Shown: piece after piece, positions 24,957 through 33,805 of the stretch
Layout of the letters: each line of letters starts with the position of its first letter
Numbering within the stretch: position 1 is the first letter of the stretch
NCBI RefSeq assembly: GCF_009498295.1
Contig: NZ_CP040813.1
Span: 2,053,001-2,117,000 of the forward strand
Source: Oceanihabitans sp. IOP_32
GTDB taxonomy: Bacteria > Bacteroidota > Bacteroidia > Flavobacteriales > Flavobacteriaceae
DNA: 64,000 bases
Direction: 5' to 3'
Notes under the pieces: generated by a model
Seen by the model: the letters and a program-made list of their open reading frames with translations, nothing else
Database searches by the model: none
Told to the model about the DNA's origin: nothing
Made by a program: the position numbers and the translations under genes

Positions 24957-26273
24957 ATGGCAGAATTAAAAAAATCATTGGGAACAATTCGTCTTACCTT
25001 TTATGGAGTAGGCACTATTGTGGGTGCAGGAATATATACTGTCATAGGCGCAGCAGCTGGACAAGCAGGTACCGACCTTTGGTTGAGTTTTGTTTTCGCT
25101 GCAATTGCTGCCAGCGTTTCGGCATTGTCTTATGCAGAGTTATCCTCTACCTATCCCAATGCAGGTGCCGAATTCATTTTTGTACGCAAAGCGTTTCCGA
25201 AAATTGACATTCCTTCCTTTCTCACTGGCTGGACAATTGCCTTTCACAGTTCTGCCACGATAGCCGCTGTATTGCTGGCCTTTTCAGGTTATTTCAACAC
25301 TTTTTTTAGTGTGCCTTCCCTATTGATAAGTTATGGCGTATTGATAATTCTTTCATTGATAAGCATTACGGGAATCAAGAAATCATCTCCTGCCAATATT
25401 ATAATGGTTAGCATACAACTTTTGGGATTGTTCATTCTTATTGTGGTCGGGCTTGCAGAAACTGGCCCGCCAAAGGCTGAATTTTTTAAAGTTGAATCCT
25501 TTTCCGGTACTTTGGCGGCTACCGCAACCTTGTTTTTTGTCTATACAGGTTTTGAGCATATGGCTGCATTGGGTTCTGAAGTAAAAAACTCTGGCAAGAC
25601 CATTCCTCGTGCCTTTCTACTGACAATGGTTTTTACAACCGTTATCTATCTGCTCATAGCTTTTACGGTACTTAACATTGCCGACCCGTCAGAACTGGCA
25701 AAAGTAGATTCGCCACTTTCACTTGCGGCATCAAATCTCAACAGTTGGTTGCCCGTGACATTGGCGGTCGCAGCACTTTTTGCTACTGCCAATGCGGCCT
25801 TTAGCGGTATTATCTCTATCAGCAGGCTGCTGTTTGGAATGGCAAGCGTGGGCGAACTTCCGAAATTTATGACCAAAACCAATGCACATAAAGTGCCGTG
25901 GGTTACTACCATTGTGGTTATGGCGGCAGTTGCGGGTTTTATGCTATTGGGCGATATTAAAATCGTAGCGGGAATGTCGTCATTGGGTGCGTTGCTCGTC
26001 TTTGTCGCCGTGAACATTGCCCTTATCGTATTGCGTTTCAGAGCACCAGATAAAGACAGGCCCTTTAAAGTTCCTTTATCTGTTGGGAAAGTTCCGATAC
26101 TGCCAATTTTGGCGATAATCATAAGCCTCTCTTTGGTCATACAATTTGATTGGAAAGTTTATGCCGCGTTTGTGGGAGCGATTGTAGTAGGTATCTTGCT
26201 GGATTATTTTTTGGATAAAAGAGAAAAAAAAGATATAGACCCCGAAAAGGAAAAGGAATTGTTTAACCACTAA
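24957..26273 (+). CDS. APC-family amino-acid/cation permease
   Basis: Polytopic inner-membrane transporter of 438 residues with about 12 helices. The APC start is clear: LKKSLGTIRLTFYGVGTIVG with the glycine-rich GVGTIVGAGIYTVIG helix 1. Other family features are SALSYAELSSTYPNAGAEF and FVYTGFEHMAALGSEVKNSG. The C-terminus is a charged cytoplasmic tail (DKREKKDIDPEKEKE). The substrate cannot be told from sequence. Its place in a metal island suggests transport of an amino acid used as a metal ligand, or of a metal-amino-acid complex, but that is speculative. The next small gene starts 10 bp later. Confidence 0.85.
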   Translation: MAELKKSLGTIRLTFYGVGTIVGAGIYTVIGAAAGQAGTDLWLSFVFAAIAASVSALSYAELSSTYPNAGAEFIFVRKAFPKIDIPSFLTGWTIAFHSSATIAAVLLAFSGYFNTFFSVPSLLISYGVLIILSLISITGIKKSSPANIIMVSIQLLGLFILIVVGLAETGPPKAEFFKVESFSGTLAATATLFFVYTGFEHMAALGSEVKNSGKTIPRAFLLTMVFTTVIYLLIAFTVLNIADPSELAKVDSPLSLAASNLNSWLPVTLAVAALFATANAAFSGIISISRLLFGMASVGELPKFMTKTNAHKVPWVTTIVVMAAVAGFMLLGDIKIVAGMSSLGALLVFVAVNIALIVLRFRAPDKDRPFKVPLSVGKVPILPILAIIISLSLVIQFDWKVYAAFVGAIVVGILLDYFLDKREKKDIDPEKEKELFNH

Positions 26274-26283
26274 TATATTTTTT

Positions 26284-26460
26284 ATGGACTGGACATTTGA
26301 AGAATTTAGAGCAGAGCTTGACACCCTTAATCCATCGGTAAGAAAAAAGGCAATTGAAATTGCGAAAGAATTAATCGAAAAGGAAGACTTTTCAAAAGAA
26401 AAGGCCATCAAAAAAGCAATTGTAATGGCTGAAGAATGGTTTTACGATTTAGAAGGATAA
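26284..26460 (+). CDS. small helical cytoplasmic protein (58 aa)
   Basis: Open frame from ATG 26284 to TAA 26460. It is charged and entirely helical in pattern (DWTFEEFRAELDTLNPSVRK, then FSKEKAIKKAIVMAEEWFYD), with no signal or membrane segment. It sits 10 bp after the APC permease and 23 bp before the frameshifted STAS gene, so it is part of that transcript. It resembles short hypothetical proteins found with STAS/SpoIIAA-like genes; I do not recognise a named family. Confidence 0.65.
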   Translation: MDWTFEEFRAELDTLNPSVRKKAIEIAKELIEKEDFSKEKAIKKAIVMAEEWFYDLEG

Positions 26461-26483
26461 TAATTAATTAAAAACTATATAAA

Positions 26484-26844
26484 ATGTTACAGATAATTGA
26501 GTTAAAGGAAAAAAAATATTGTTGCAACAAAAGCTTCGGGCAAATTGAGAAAAGAAGACATCGAAAAAATCCATCCACTTATCCACGCTATACTGGACAA
26601 GGGGATGAAGGTTCGTTGGTATTTTGAGATGGACAATTTTACGGGTTGGGACTTGCCTAGTTTATGGGAAGACCTCAAAATGGATACGGCCCACGCCAGA
26701 GACTATGAAAAAATAGCAATGGTAGGAGATAAAAAATGGCAAGAATGGATAACCCAATTTATGAAGCCTTTTACCAACGCCGAAATTAAGTATTTCAATA
26801 TAGACCAAAAGGAAGATGTCAAAAGTTGGATTGAGAGCCAGTAA
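26484..26844 (+). pseudogene. STAS/SpoIIAA-like gene with a one-base frameshift
   Basis: The ATG at 26484 opens MLQIIELKEKKYCC and leaves the true frame at a run of eight A (26509-26516). With seven A the protein would read on as NIVATKASGKLRKEDIEKIH and join the open frame to TAA 26844. That frame has IHAILDKGMKVRWYFEMDNF, WDLPSLWEDLKMD, KWQEWITQFMKPF and KEDVKSWI, matching the family of the gene at 21499. Either the gene is freshly broken, the assembly has one A too many, or slippage in the A-run restores it. An alternative ATG at 26545 would give a 99-residue protein lacking the first strand. Confidence 0.75.
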
Positions 26845-26868
26845 GCTTACTTCCGTAAAAGACAGACG

Positions 26869-27135
26869 ATGAATAAAAAGAATATTCTTATTACCATACT
26901 AATTGGGTTTGCCATAGGTGTTTTTATCCTTCAACCTTTGGGGATAACAATTTTCACGATTAGCAGTCAGAATTATGAAATTAATTGGTGGCAATATTTA
27001 ATAAATAATTTCATTGAAATTGTGAATATCAATGGGAATCAAATTTTCGAGAATATTCTGTTTGGACTATTAGGTGCAAGTGTTGCTCTGATGTATTATT
27101 TCGGTAAAAGAGAAAAGGATATAGATAATAAATAG
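26869..27135 (+). CDS. small two-helix membrane protein
   Basis: Protein of 88 residues with two predicted membrane helices (ILITILIGFAIGVFILQPLG and FENILFGLLGASVALMYYFG), a short periplasmic loop between them, and a basic tail KREKDIDNK. It follows the frameshifted STAS gene by 24 bp and is followed by a strong terminator-like structure, so it probably ends the transcript that begins with the Fur or APC gene. The family was not recognised and function is unknown. Confidence 0.6.
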   Translation: MNKKNILITILIGFAIGVFILQPLGITIFTISSQNYEINWWQYLINNFIEIVNINGNQIFENILFGLLGASVALMYYFGKREKDIDNK

Positions 27136-27207
27136 CGGTAAGTGGTTATGTGAAAGAGTGAAATTTTTTATTTAAAATAAATTAAGTGAAAACTTAATTA
27201 ATAGCAG

Positions 27208-27280
27208 GCAGCTTTTATGATGCTTCTTAAAGCAAAATGATTAATAGCATTAAAAGCAAAAGTAGAAGCTGCTTTTTTTT
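27208..27280 (+). terminator. intrinsic terminator-like structure
   Basis: GCAGCTT (27208-27214) pairs with AAGCTGC (27266-27272), enclosing a second stem ATGCT/AGCAT (27220-27224 with 27246-27250), and eight T follow directly. It would end the upstream operon. It also means the long open frame's first ATG (27237) is inside the hairpin and is unlikely to be the start of the next gene. Confidence 0.6.
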
Positions 27281-27305
27281 AATTATACAATTAAAGATGG
27301 ATATT

Positions 27306-27848
27306 ATGAATGTTAAACATTGTATTTTAATAATCTTGTTGGTTAGTTATTATAAAGTAAACGCCCAAAAAATTTATACAACTGAAGAAGGTCATATTAT
27401 GATGATGACTTTGGTTAACTCTAAACCCGTCAAGGCAGAAAGCCATAAATTGGCCTTATATCTTGATTATGATTCCAAAGTGGTTAATGGTGTACTCGAC
27501 CTTAAGACTTTATCAACAGATATTCCTGAAATCAATACCATTTTACAACAGCAGGAAGCCCCTTTGATGCTTCGGTTCACGGGCACTATTCCATCACAGG
27601 ATTTTTTATCAAAACGGCACGACCCTATCAACTTTAATTGGCTGATAGATGTTACTTATCAAGGAAAATCCTTTAAATCACAATTTAAAGCAACCATTAC
27701 CCATATAGAACAAGGAGTAAGTATGTCCTGCTTGATAAGTGCAACCGGACAATTATTGGTTTCAAATACTGGTTTGGATTTCTTAATAGAGGGTATCGAT
27801 GATACCATAGAAGTGCAGTTTGCGCAATTGGTGTTGAGATTGGAATAA
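27306..27848 (+). CDS. secreted protein, YceI-like (tentative)
   Basis: About 180 residues after choosing ATG 27306, which opens a clean signal peptide (MNVKHCILIILLVSYYKVNA, then QK). An upstream in-frame ATG at 27237 lies inside the terminator hairpin and would add a non-signal extension. The mature part is beta-rich, with segments such as VVNGVLDLKTLSTDIPEINT, INFNWLIDVTYQGKSFKSQF and IEVQFAQLVLRLE, resembling the length and strand order of YceI lipocalin-like periplasmic proteins, but the match is weak. It directly precedes the P1B-2 ATPase by 32 bp and may work in the periplasm with it. Confidence 0.6.
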   Translation: MNVKHCILIILLVSYYKVNAQKIYTTEEGHIMMMTLVNSKPVKAESHKLALYLDYDSKVVNGVLDLKTLSTDIPEINTILQQQEAPLMLRFTGTIPSQDFLSKRHDPINFNWLIDVTYQGKSFKSQFKATITHIEQGVSMSCLISATGQLLVSNTGLDFLIEGIDDTIEVQFAQLVLRLE

Positions 27849-27880
27849 CTGTGAATTAAAATAAAATTATTATCAAACTA

Positions 27881-29836
27881 ATGAAAAAAAAGAAAGTCAA
27901 TTTAAGAGATTTGAATAAAACTTCTTCAGATACTCACAAGCGCAATGATGCCCACAACCAAAGCAGCGCAGAAAGCATAGGGAAATTTAAAGTTTATGTA
28001 CCAGCAATTTTCAGCTTTGTAATGCTGATTATTGGCATTGCGATGGATTATTTTGACGTAGCATTTTTTAAAGATTGGATACGTATCGTCTGGTATGCAG
28101 TCGCATACCTTCCTGTAGGTTTTCCTGTGATAAAGGAAGGTTGGAACAGCATCAAAAATGGCGATTTCTTTACCGAATTTCTATTGATGTCCATCGCAAC
28201 CATAGGTGCATTCGCCATTGGCGAATATCCGGAAGGTGTGGCAGTAATGTTGTTTTATGCGGTAGGCGAATTATTCCAAAGTGCCGCGGTTAAAAGAGCC
28301 AAAGGAAGCATCAAGGCATTACTGGATGTAAGACCCAATGAAGCTTTGGTTTATCGGGACAACAATTATGTTTCTGTAAATCCCGAAACCGTTGCTATTG
28401 GCGAAAAAGTGCAAGTACGTGTGGGCGAAAAAATTCCTTTAGATGGTATTTTATTGTCCGAAAAAGGCTCGTTCAATACCGCAGCATTAACGGGCGAAAG
28501 CAAACCTGATACCATTGCAAAAGGCGAAAAAGTATTTGCTGGAAGCATAAACTTGGACGGTGTAATTGAAATAAAAACTACTAAAGAATTTAAGGATAGT
28601 TCTATTGCAAGAATTTTGGATATGGTGCAAAACGCCACCGCACGGAAATCAAAGACCGAATTGTTCATTAGAAAGTTTGCAAAAATCTATACGCCTATCG
28701 TGGTATTCTTGGCAATTGCCTTGACATTTCTACCTTACTTTTTTGTGGACGATTATGTTTTTAGCGATTGGTTGTATAGAGCATTGATTTTCTTGGTTAT
28801 TTCCTGTCCGTGTGCTTTGGTTATCTCTATTCCGTTGGGCTATTTTGGTGGATTGGGAGCAGCTTCAAAAAACGGGATTTTGTTCAAAGGCGCATCTTAT
28901 TTGGATGAAATGACGAAGGTTAATACCGTTGTTATGGACAAAACAGGAACTGTAACCAAAGGTGTTTTTAAAATCAAAGAAATAAAAGCCATTGGCTGGA
29001 AAGAACCTGAATTTATGAAATACCTAATGGCGATGGAAGAACAATCTACCCATCCCATTGCCAAGGCAATTATGGATTATAAAGCCGATGGCGAAGATTT
29101 TCAAGCTTCCGAAGTAAGTGAAGTAGCAGGAAAAGGCTTAAAGGGAACAGTAAACGGCAAAACCGTATTGGTTGGGAATAAACCATTGATGATTTCAAAC
29201 AATATCGAAGTTCCATCTGAAACCGACAACATTGTAGAATCTATCGTGATGGTTTCTATTGAAGGCAAATTTGCAGGCTATGTAATCATTGCAGACGAGC
29301 TAAAGGATGATGCACACGAAGCCATTAAGCAAATTAGGGAATCAGGAATTTCCAAAATCATAATGCTTTCAGGCGATAAGGATTCCATCACACAACAAGT
29401 CGCAAAAGAAATGGGCATCGATACCGCAAAAGGCGGATTGCTTCCAGAAGATAAATTGAACGAAGTCGAAAAATTGATGTCCGAAAATGACGGAAGAGTA
29501 GCTTTCATTGGCGATGGCATCAACGATGCCCCAGTATTGGCAGTAAGCGATGTTGGTATAGCAATGGGCGGCTTGGGAAGTGATGTAGCGATAGAAACGG
29601 CAGACGTTATCATCCAAACAGACCAACCGAGCAAAATTGCAAAAGCTATTAAAATTGGTCGTTCAACCAGACGTATTGTATATCAAAACATTGCGCTTGC
29701 TTTTGGAGTAAAAGCTGTGGTACTTGTTTTGGGTGCAGGAGGCCTGGCGACAATGTGGGAGGCTGTGTTTGCAGATGTAGGAGTGGCTTTGTTGGCTATC
29801 TTAAATGCTGTTAGATTACAGAAGATGAAATGGTAA
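27881..29836 (+). CDS. P1B-2-type Zn/Cd/Pb-exporting ATPase (ZntA/CadA-like)
   Basis: Inner-membrane ATPase of 651 residues. The catalytic motifs are TGES, DKTGTVTKG, HPIAKA and GDGINDAP. The TM6 site is CPC (ISCPCALVISIPLGYFGG) with the following LGYFGG/GAASK context typical of the ZntA/CadA class. There is no N-terminal HMA domain, only about 45 polar residues with scattered His (DTHKRNDAHNQ). It probably exports zinc, cadmium or lead. The tiny basic membrane-protein gene at 29849 starts 12 bp after its stop. Confidence 0.92.
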   Translation: MKKKKVNLRDLNKTSSDTHKRNDAHNQSSAESIGKFKVYVPAIFSFVMLIIGIAMDYFDVAFFKDWIRIVWYAVAYLPVGFPVIKEGWNSIKNGDFFTEFLLMSIATIGAFAIGEYPEGVAVMLFYAVGELFQSAAVKRAKGSIKALLDVRPNEALVYRDNNYVSVNPETVAIGEKVQVRVGEKIPLDGILLSEKGSFNTAALTGESKPDTIAKGEKVFAGSINLDGVIEIKTTKEFKDSSIARILDMVQNATARKSKTELFIRKFAKIYTPIVVFLAIALTFLPYFFVDDYVFSDWLYRALIFLVISCPCALVISIPLGYFGGLGAASKNGILFKGASYLDEMTKVNTVVMDKTGTVTKGVFKIKEIKAIGWKEPEFMKYLMAMEEQSTHPIAKAIMDYKADGEDFQASEVSEVAGKGLKGTVNGKTVLVGNKPLMISNNIEVPSETDNIVESIVMVSIEGKFAGYVIIADELKDDAHEAIKQIRESGISKIIMLSGDKDSITQQVAKEMGIDTAKGGLLPEDKLNEVEKLMSENDGRVAFIGDGINDAPVLAVSDVGIAMGGLGSDVAIETADVIIQTDQPSKIAKAIKIGRSTRRIVYQNIALAFGVKAVVLVLGAGGLATMWEAVFADVGVALLAILNAVRLQKMKW

Positions 29837-29848
29837 TAATCAAAAACG

Positions 29849-30016
29849 ATGTATCAAAAACAGAGAAATAAAAGAAATAAAAAGGTTAGTAAATCATCGA
29901 ATAACAAAATCACAAAAAAAGATAAGTTTAATGGGATTCTTGCAATAATCTTTGTGGTAATAACCGCATTCCTATTATACTATTTTGTGCTAAAAGGGAA
30001 TATTCATAAGCATTGA
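29849..30016 (+). CDS. tiny Arg/Lys-rich single-pass membrane protein (55 aa), copy 2
   Basis: Open frame from ATG 29849 to TGA 30016, 12 bp after the P1B-2 ATPase. It has a very basic head (MYQKQRNKRNKKVSKSSNNK), the core ITKKDKF, then a helix (FNGILAIIFVVITAFLLYYF) and a short tail with His (GNIHKH). The same plan as copies at 13341 and 30106. The repeated neighbourhood with metal transporters supports it as a real gene and hints at an accessory role. No family name is known to me. Confidence 0.65.
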   Translation: MYQKQRNKRNKKVSKSSNNKITKKDKFNGILAIIFVVITAFLLYYFVLKGNIHKH

Positions 30017-30105
30017 TTAACTGCGAGAATATAATTTTTGGGGTTACAGCAGATGAAGTGGAAGTGGTTGATTGGTTGGTTGGTTCATAGCAAAAATGAT
30101 ATTCT

Positions 30106-30288
30106 ATGTTAGAAAATAGACGAAATAGACGAGATAGACGAAATAAAAAAAACACTAAAGTACCGTCTGTAAAAAATAGCATTACCAAAAAAGATAAAAT
30201 AATTTGGATTGGTATTCTAATCGTTGTTATCCTGTTAATCTGCTTTGTACTGTTCTTACAGTTCCTAAAGTATTTTATATCTGTTTAG
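30106..30288 (+). CDS. tiny Arg/Lys-rich single-pass membrane protein (60 aa), copy 3
   Basis: Sixty residues: a basic head with RRNRRDRRNKK (about residues 5-15), the core SITKKDKIIW, and a long helix (IGILIVVILLICFVLFLQFL). Very close in layout to the copies at 13341 and 29849; copies 2 and 3 are separated by 89 bp that contains a short TTGG-repeat and no gene. It lies between the P1B-2 ATPase and copper ATPase genes. Translation from ATG 30106 is preferred because it keeps the basic head. Confidence 0.65.
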   Translation: MLENRRNRRDRRNKKNTKVPSVKNSITKKDKIIWIGILIVVILLICFVLFLQFLKYFISV

Positions 30289-30410
30289 ATACAACGCTTT
30301 TGCAATAGATGAACCGAATTCAGCAAATTCTACAAATCATTCAGCAAATAACATAATACATTAAAGTCTTTTAATCCTGAAATTTGCAGAGTACAAATTA
30401 GAATAGGACT

Positions 30411-32669
30411 ATGGAGACAATTAACATATTTGAAACCAAAGAGAAAAACCATAAGCAAGGAATAAAAGAATCATTCCCAGTTACAGGAATGACCTGCGCA
30501 TCGTGTGCAGCGAGTGTTGAATCTGTGTTAAAACACACAGACGGTGTATTTGATGCAAGCGTAAACTTTGCGAGCAGTTCTGTTCTTGTAGAGTACGACA
30601 AAGAGTTGAGTCCTAATCAGCTTAAAAATGCACTTCGCGAAGTTGGCTATGATATTATCATTGATGCGGAGAATCCTTCGGAAGTACAACAAGAACTACA
30701 GCAAAAGCACTATCAAGACATAAAAAATCGCACTATTTGGTCAGCCATTTTAACGCTGCCCATTTTTATTCTGGGAATGTTCTTTATGGCTTGGGAACCC
30801 GGAAAATGGATATCGTTGGTGTTGACCGTTCCAGTTTTATTTTGGTTCGGTCGTAGCTTTTTTATCAATGCTTTCAAACAGGCCAAACACGGTAAGGCGA
30901 ATATGGATACCTTGGTGGCCTTGAGTACCGGAATTGCATTTTTGTTTAGTGTTTTCAACACCTTTTTTCCTGAATTTTGGTTGAGTCGTGGTATCGAGCC
31001 TCACGTCTATTATGAGGCGGCTACGGTAATTATAACTTTTATTTCTTTAGGGAAACTATTGGAGGAAAAGGCAAAGTCAAATACTTCTTCGGCTATTAAA
31101 AAGCTGATGGGATTACAACCTAAAACGCTTAAAATTATTGAAAACGGGGAAGAAAAGGAAATTTCTATTTCGGCTGTTCAAGTAGGTCAGACGATATTGG
31201 TACGTCCAGGAGAGAAGATTCCTGTGGATGGAGAAGTTTCCAAAGGAAGCTCTTATGTTGATGAAAGTATGATTACGGGAGAGCCTGTTCCTGTAGAAAA
31301 AACAAAGGATGAAAAAGTTTTCGCAGGAACGGTAAACCAAAAAGGTAGTTTCCAGTTTACTGCCGAAAAAGTAGGTGGAGAAACCTTGCTGTCCCAAATC
31401 ATTAAAATGGTTCAGGACGCACAAGGAAGCAAAGCGCCTGTTCAGAAACTGGTAGATAAAATTGCTGGAATATTTGTTCCTGTCGTTTTAGGTATATCTA
31501 TTATTACATTTATTGTTTGGATGTCAGTTGGTGGCGAAAACGGATTTTCTCAAGCTTTATTGACTTCTGTAGCTGTATTGGTAATAGCTTGTCCTTGTGC
31601 ATTGGGGTTGGCGACCCCTACCGCCATAATGGTGGGTATCGGAAAAGGTGCTGAAAATAATATTCTTATAAAAGATGCCGAAAGTTTAGAACTCGGTTAT
31701 AAAGTGAATGCTGTCATTCTTGATAAAACTGGCACAATTACGGAAGGAAAACCTTTAGTAACTGATATATTTTGGAGGGATAAACTTGAAGATCAAAATC
31801 AATACAAGCAAATTCTTTTGGCAATAGAAGCACAATCAGAACACCCTTTGGCAGAAGCGGTAGTCAATCACTTAAAGGATGAGAATATTGGAAAAGCTGA
31901 AATGACTTCTTTTGAAAGCATTACAGGCAAAGGTGTAAAAGCTCAAACAGAAAATGGTTCACAATACTATGTTGGAAATCATAAACTAATGCTTGAGAAA
32001 AATATTCAAATCGATACTTCCTTGATGCAAACAGCAGAAAGTCTTGAAGAGCAATCGAAAACAGTCATTTTCCTTGGCAATGAAAAAGAGGTGTTGGCGA
32101 TACTCGCTATTGCAGACAAGATTAAGGAAACTTCAAAAAAGGCCATAGCAACGCTTCAAGAAAGAGGCATCGAAGTCTTTATGCTCACGGGAGATAACAA
32201 TAAAACAGCATCTGCTGTAGCAAATCAAGTAGGAATAACAAATTACCAAGGCGAAGTAATGCCTTCGGACAAAGCGGCTTTTGTTGAAAAATTACAGACG
32301 GATGGAAAGATAGTAGCAATGGTGGGCGATGGTATCAACGATTCGCACGCCCTGGCGCAAGCCAATGTGAGTATTGCTATGGGCAAAGGTTCGGATATCG
32401 CAATGGATGTAGCAAAAATGACCTTGATAACATCAGATTTACAATCTATCCCAAAAGCATTGGAACTATCGAAAAGAACGGTGTTGGGCATACGTCAGAA
32501 CTTATTCTGGGCATTTATTTACAACATTATTGGCATTCCAATTGCAGCGGGAGTTCTTTATCCTGTAAATGGGTTTTTGTTGGATCCGATGATTGCAGGT
32601 GCAGCAATGGCATTCAGTAGTGTATCCGTAGTTGCAAATAGCTTAAGACTTAAACGAGTAAAACTTTAA
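30411..32669 (+). CDS. copA: P1B-1-type copper-exporting ATPase
   Basis: Cu(I)/Ag(I) exporter of 752 residues. One N-terminal HMA domain with [12 protein letters not shown] (about residues 25-36), eight predicted membrane helices, the TM6 CPC ([20 protein letters not shown]) typical of P1B-1, [21 protein letters not shown] and [10 protein letters not shown], where the usual Pro of GDGINDSPAL is His. The closing helix shows [17 protein letters not shown] and the [15 protein letters not shown] tail, also typical of CopA. The HMA chaperone gene follows after 20 bp. It would remove cytoplasmic Cu(I) into the periplasm for oxidation and for the CusABC system. Confidence 0.95.
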   Translation: METINIFETKEKNHKQGIKESFPVTGMTCASCAASVESVLKHTDGVFDASVNFASSSVLVEYDKELSPNQLKNALREVGYDIIIDAENPSEVQQELQQKHYQDIKNRTIWSAILTLPIFILGMFFMAWEPGKWISLVLTVPVLFWFGRSFFINAFKQAKHGKANMDTLVALSTGIAFLFSVFNTFFPEFWLSRGIEPHVYYEAATVIITFISLGKLLEEKAKSNTSSAIKKLMGLQPKTLKIIENGEEKEISISAVQVGQTILVRPGEKIPVDGEVSKGSSYVDESMITGEPVPVEKTKDEKVFAGTVNQKGSFQFTAEKVGGETLLSQIIKMVQDAQGSKAPVQKLVDKIAGIFVPVVLGISIITFIVWMSVGGENGFSQALLTSVAVLVIACPCALGLATPTAIMVGIGKGAENNILIKDAESLELGYKVNAVILDKTGTITEGKPLVTDIFWRDKLEDQNQYKQILLAIEAQSEHPLAEAVVNHLKDENIGKAEMTSFESITGKGVKAQTENGSQYYVGNHKLMLEKNIQIDTSLMQTAESLEEQSKTVIFLGNEKEVLAILAIADKIKETSKKAIATLQERGIEVFMLTGDNNKTASAVANQVGITNYQGEVMPSDKAAFVEKLQTDGKIVAMVGDGINDSHALAQANVSIAMGKGSDIAMDVAKMTLITSDLQSIPKALELSKRTVLGIRQNLFWAFIYNIIGIPIAAGVLYPVNGFLLDPMIAGAAMAFSSVSVVANSLRLKRVKL

Positions 32670-32689
32670 TAATAAATAAATTCAATACT

Positions 32690-32902
32690 ATGAAAACTTT
32701 AAAATTTAAAACAAATATCAATTGTGGTGGGTGCGTATCAAAAGTCACCCCTTTTTTAAACAAACAAGAAGGTGTAGAAAGTTGGGAAGTAGATACCGCC
32801 AATCCTAATAAAATCTTAACCATTGAAAGCGATGGTGTAACCGAAGAAGATGTAAAGGCGACTTTGCAAAAAGTGGGATTTAAGGCCGAACCTGTAGATT
32901 AA
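32690..32902 (+). CDS. HMA-domain copper chaperone
   Basis: Seventy residues forming one ferredoxin-like HMA domain, with the metal site INCGGCVSKVTPFLN (CxxC at about Cys12-Cys15) and a second-half strand KVGFKAEPVD. It is cytoplasmic, with no signal. It is placed directly between CopA and the M90 peptidase, with 12 bp to the latter, so it probably delivers Cu(I) to CopA, as CopZ does. The CxxC has Gly-Gly between the cysteines, a variant common in Bacteroidota. Confidence 0.9.
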   Translation: MKTLKFKTNINCGGCVSKVTPFLNKQEGVESWEVDTANPNKILTIESDGVTEEDVKATLQKVGFKAEPVD

Positions 32903-32914
32903 TACGTTTTTAAT

Positions 32915-33688
32915 ATGGCTTATATTTTTATTTCGGTTGTGATTGTTCTTTTTGCTGTTCATTTTTATAGAAAAGCAAAACGTCATAGTGTAAAGCCATT
33001 TCCAGAACATTGGCATAAATTATTGACGGATAATGTGCTGTTTTATAGAAATCTATCAAAAGACGCACAGCTAATTTTTCAGCAAAAAATGATGCTATTT
33101 TTAAGTGAGGTCTATATCGATGCTGTGCAGTTTGAACTGGAAGAGTTGGATAAGGTTTTAATTGCAGCAAGTGCCGTCATTCCAGTTTTTGGCTTCAAGG
33201 AATGGCACTACACAAATTTAAGTGGCATCCTTTTATATCCTGATAATTTTAATGAGGATATGCAATTTAGCAGTAAGGATAACTCACGGAATATTGGTGG
33301 AATAGTTGGAAATGGAAGGTTCGAGAAACAGATGATACTTTCCAAGAAAGCATTGTACCACGGCTTTAAAAATACAACCGATAAAAGCAATACTGGCATA
33401 CACGAATTTGTGCACCTTATAGATAAGCTCGATGATAGAACGGATGGGGTACCAGAACGATTATTGCAGCACCAATATGCGATACCGTGGTTAAACCTAA
33501 TCCATAAAGAAATGGAAGCGATTAACGATAACCATTCCGATATTCGTAAATATGGCGGTACAAACCAAGCGGAATTTTTTGCGGTTGCGTCAGAGTATTT
33601 TTTTGAGCGTCCAGACTTGTTAAAAAAGAAACATCCGGAACTTTATGGGATGTTGGTGGAATGTTTTAGGCAAGAACCGAGCACTTGA
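32915..33688 (+). CDS. M90-family zinc metallopeptidase (MtfA-like)
   Basis: Protein of 257 residues with one N-terminal membrane segment (AYIFISVVIVLFAVHFY) and the MtfA/M90 zinc site HEFVHLIDKLDD (HExxH, about residue 166), followed by the third-ligand region with GGTNQAEFFAVASEYFFERP. E. coli MtfA, which binds the Mlc regulator, is soluble; many Bacteroidota relatives carry this anchor. It is the last plus-strand gene of the resistance cargo. A role in turning over metal-damaged or regulatory proteins is possible, but only inferred from location. Confidence 0.85.
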   Translation: MAYIFISVVIVLFAVHFYRKAKRHSVKPFPEHWHKLLTDNVLFYRNLSKDAQLIFQQKMMLFLSEVYIDAVQFELEELDKVLIAASAVIPVFGFKEWHYTNLSGILLYPDNFNEDMQFSSKDNSRNIGGIVGNGRFEKQMILSKKALYHGFKNTTDKSNTGIHEFVHLIDKLDDRTDGVPERLLQHQYAIPWLNLIHKEMEAINDNHSDIRKYGGTNQAEFFAVASEYFFERPDLLKKKHPELYGMLVECFRQEPST

Positions 33689-33805
33689 TAAAATGAATCA
33701 GGCAAACTATAGAGACTTCAGTTTACAATCTCGTGTAATGTGCTCAAACGTTAGTTTACTATGATGTCGGCATATCCCGCAAGTTCCTTTACGTTTCAAA
33801 TTATC

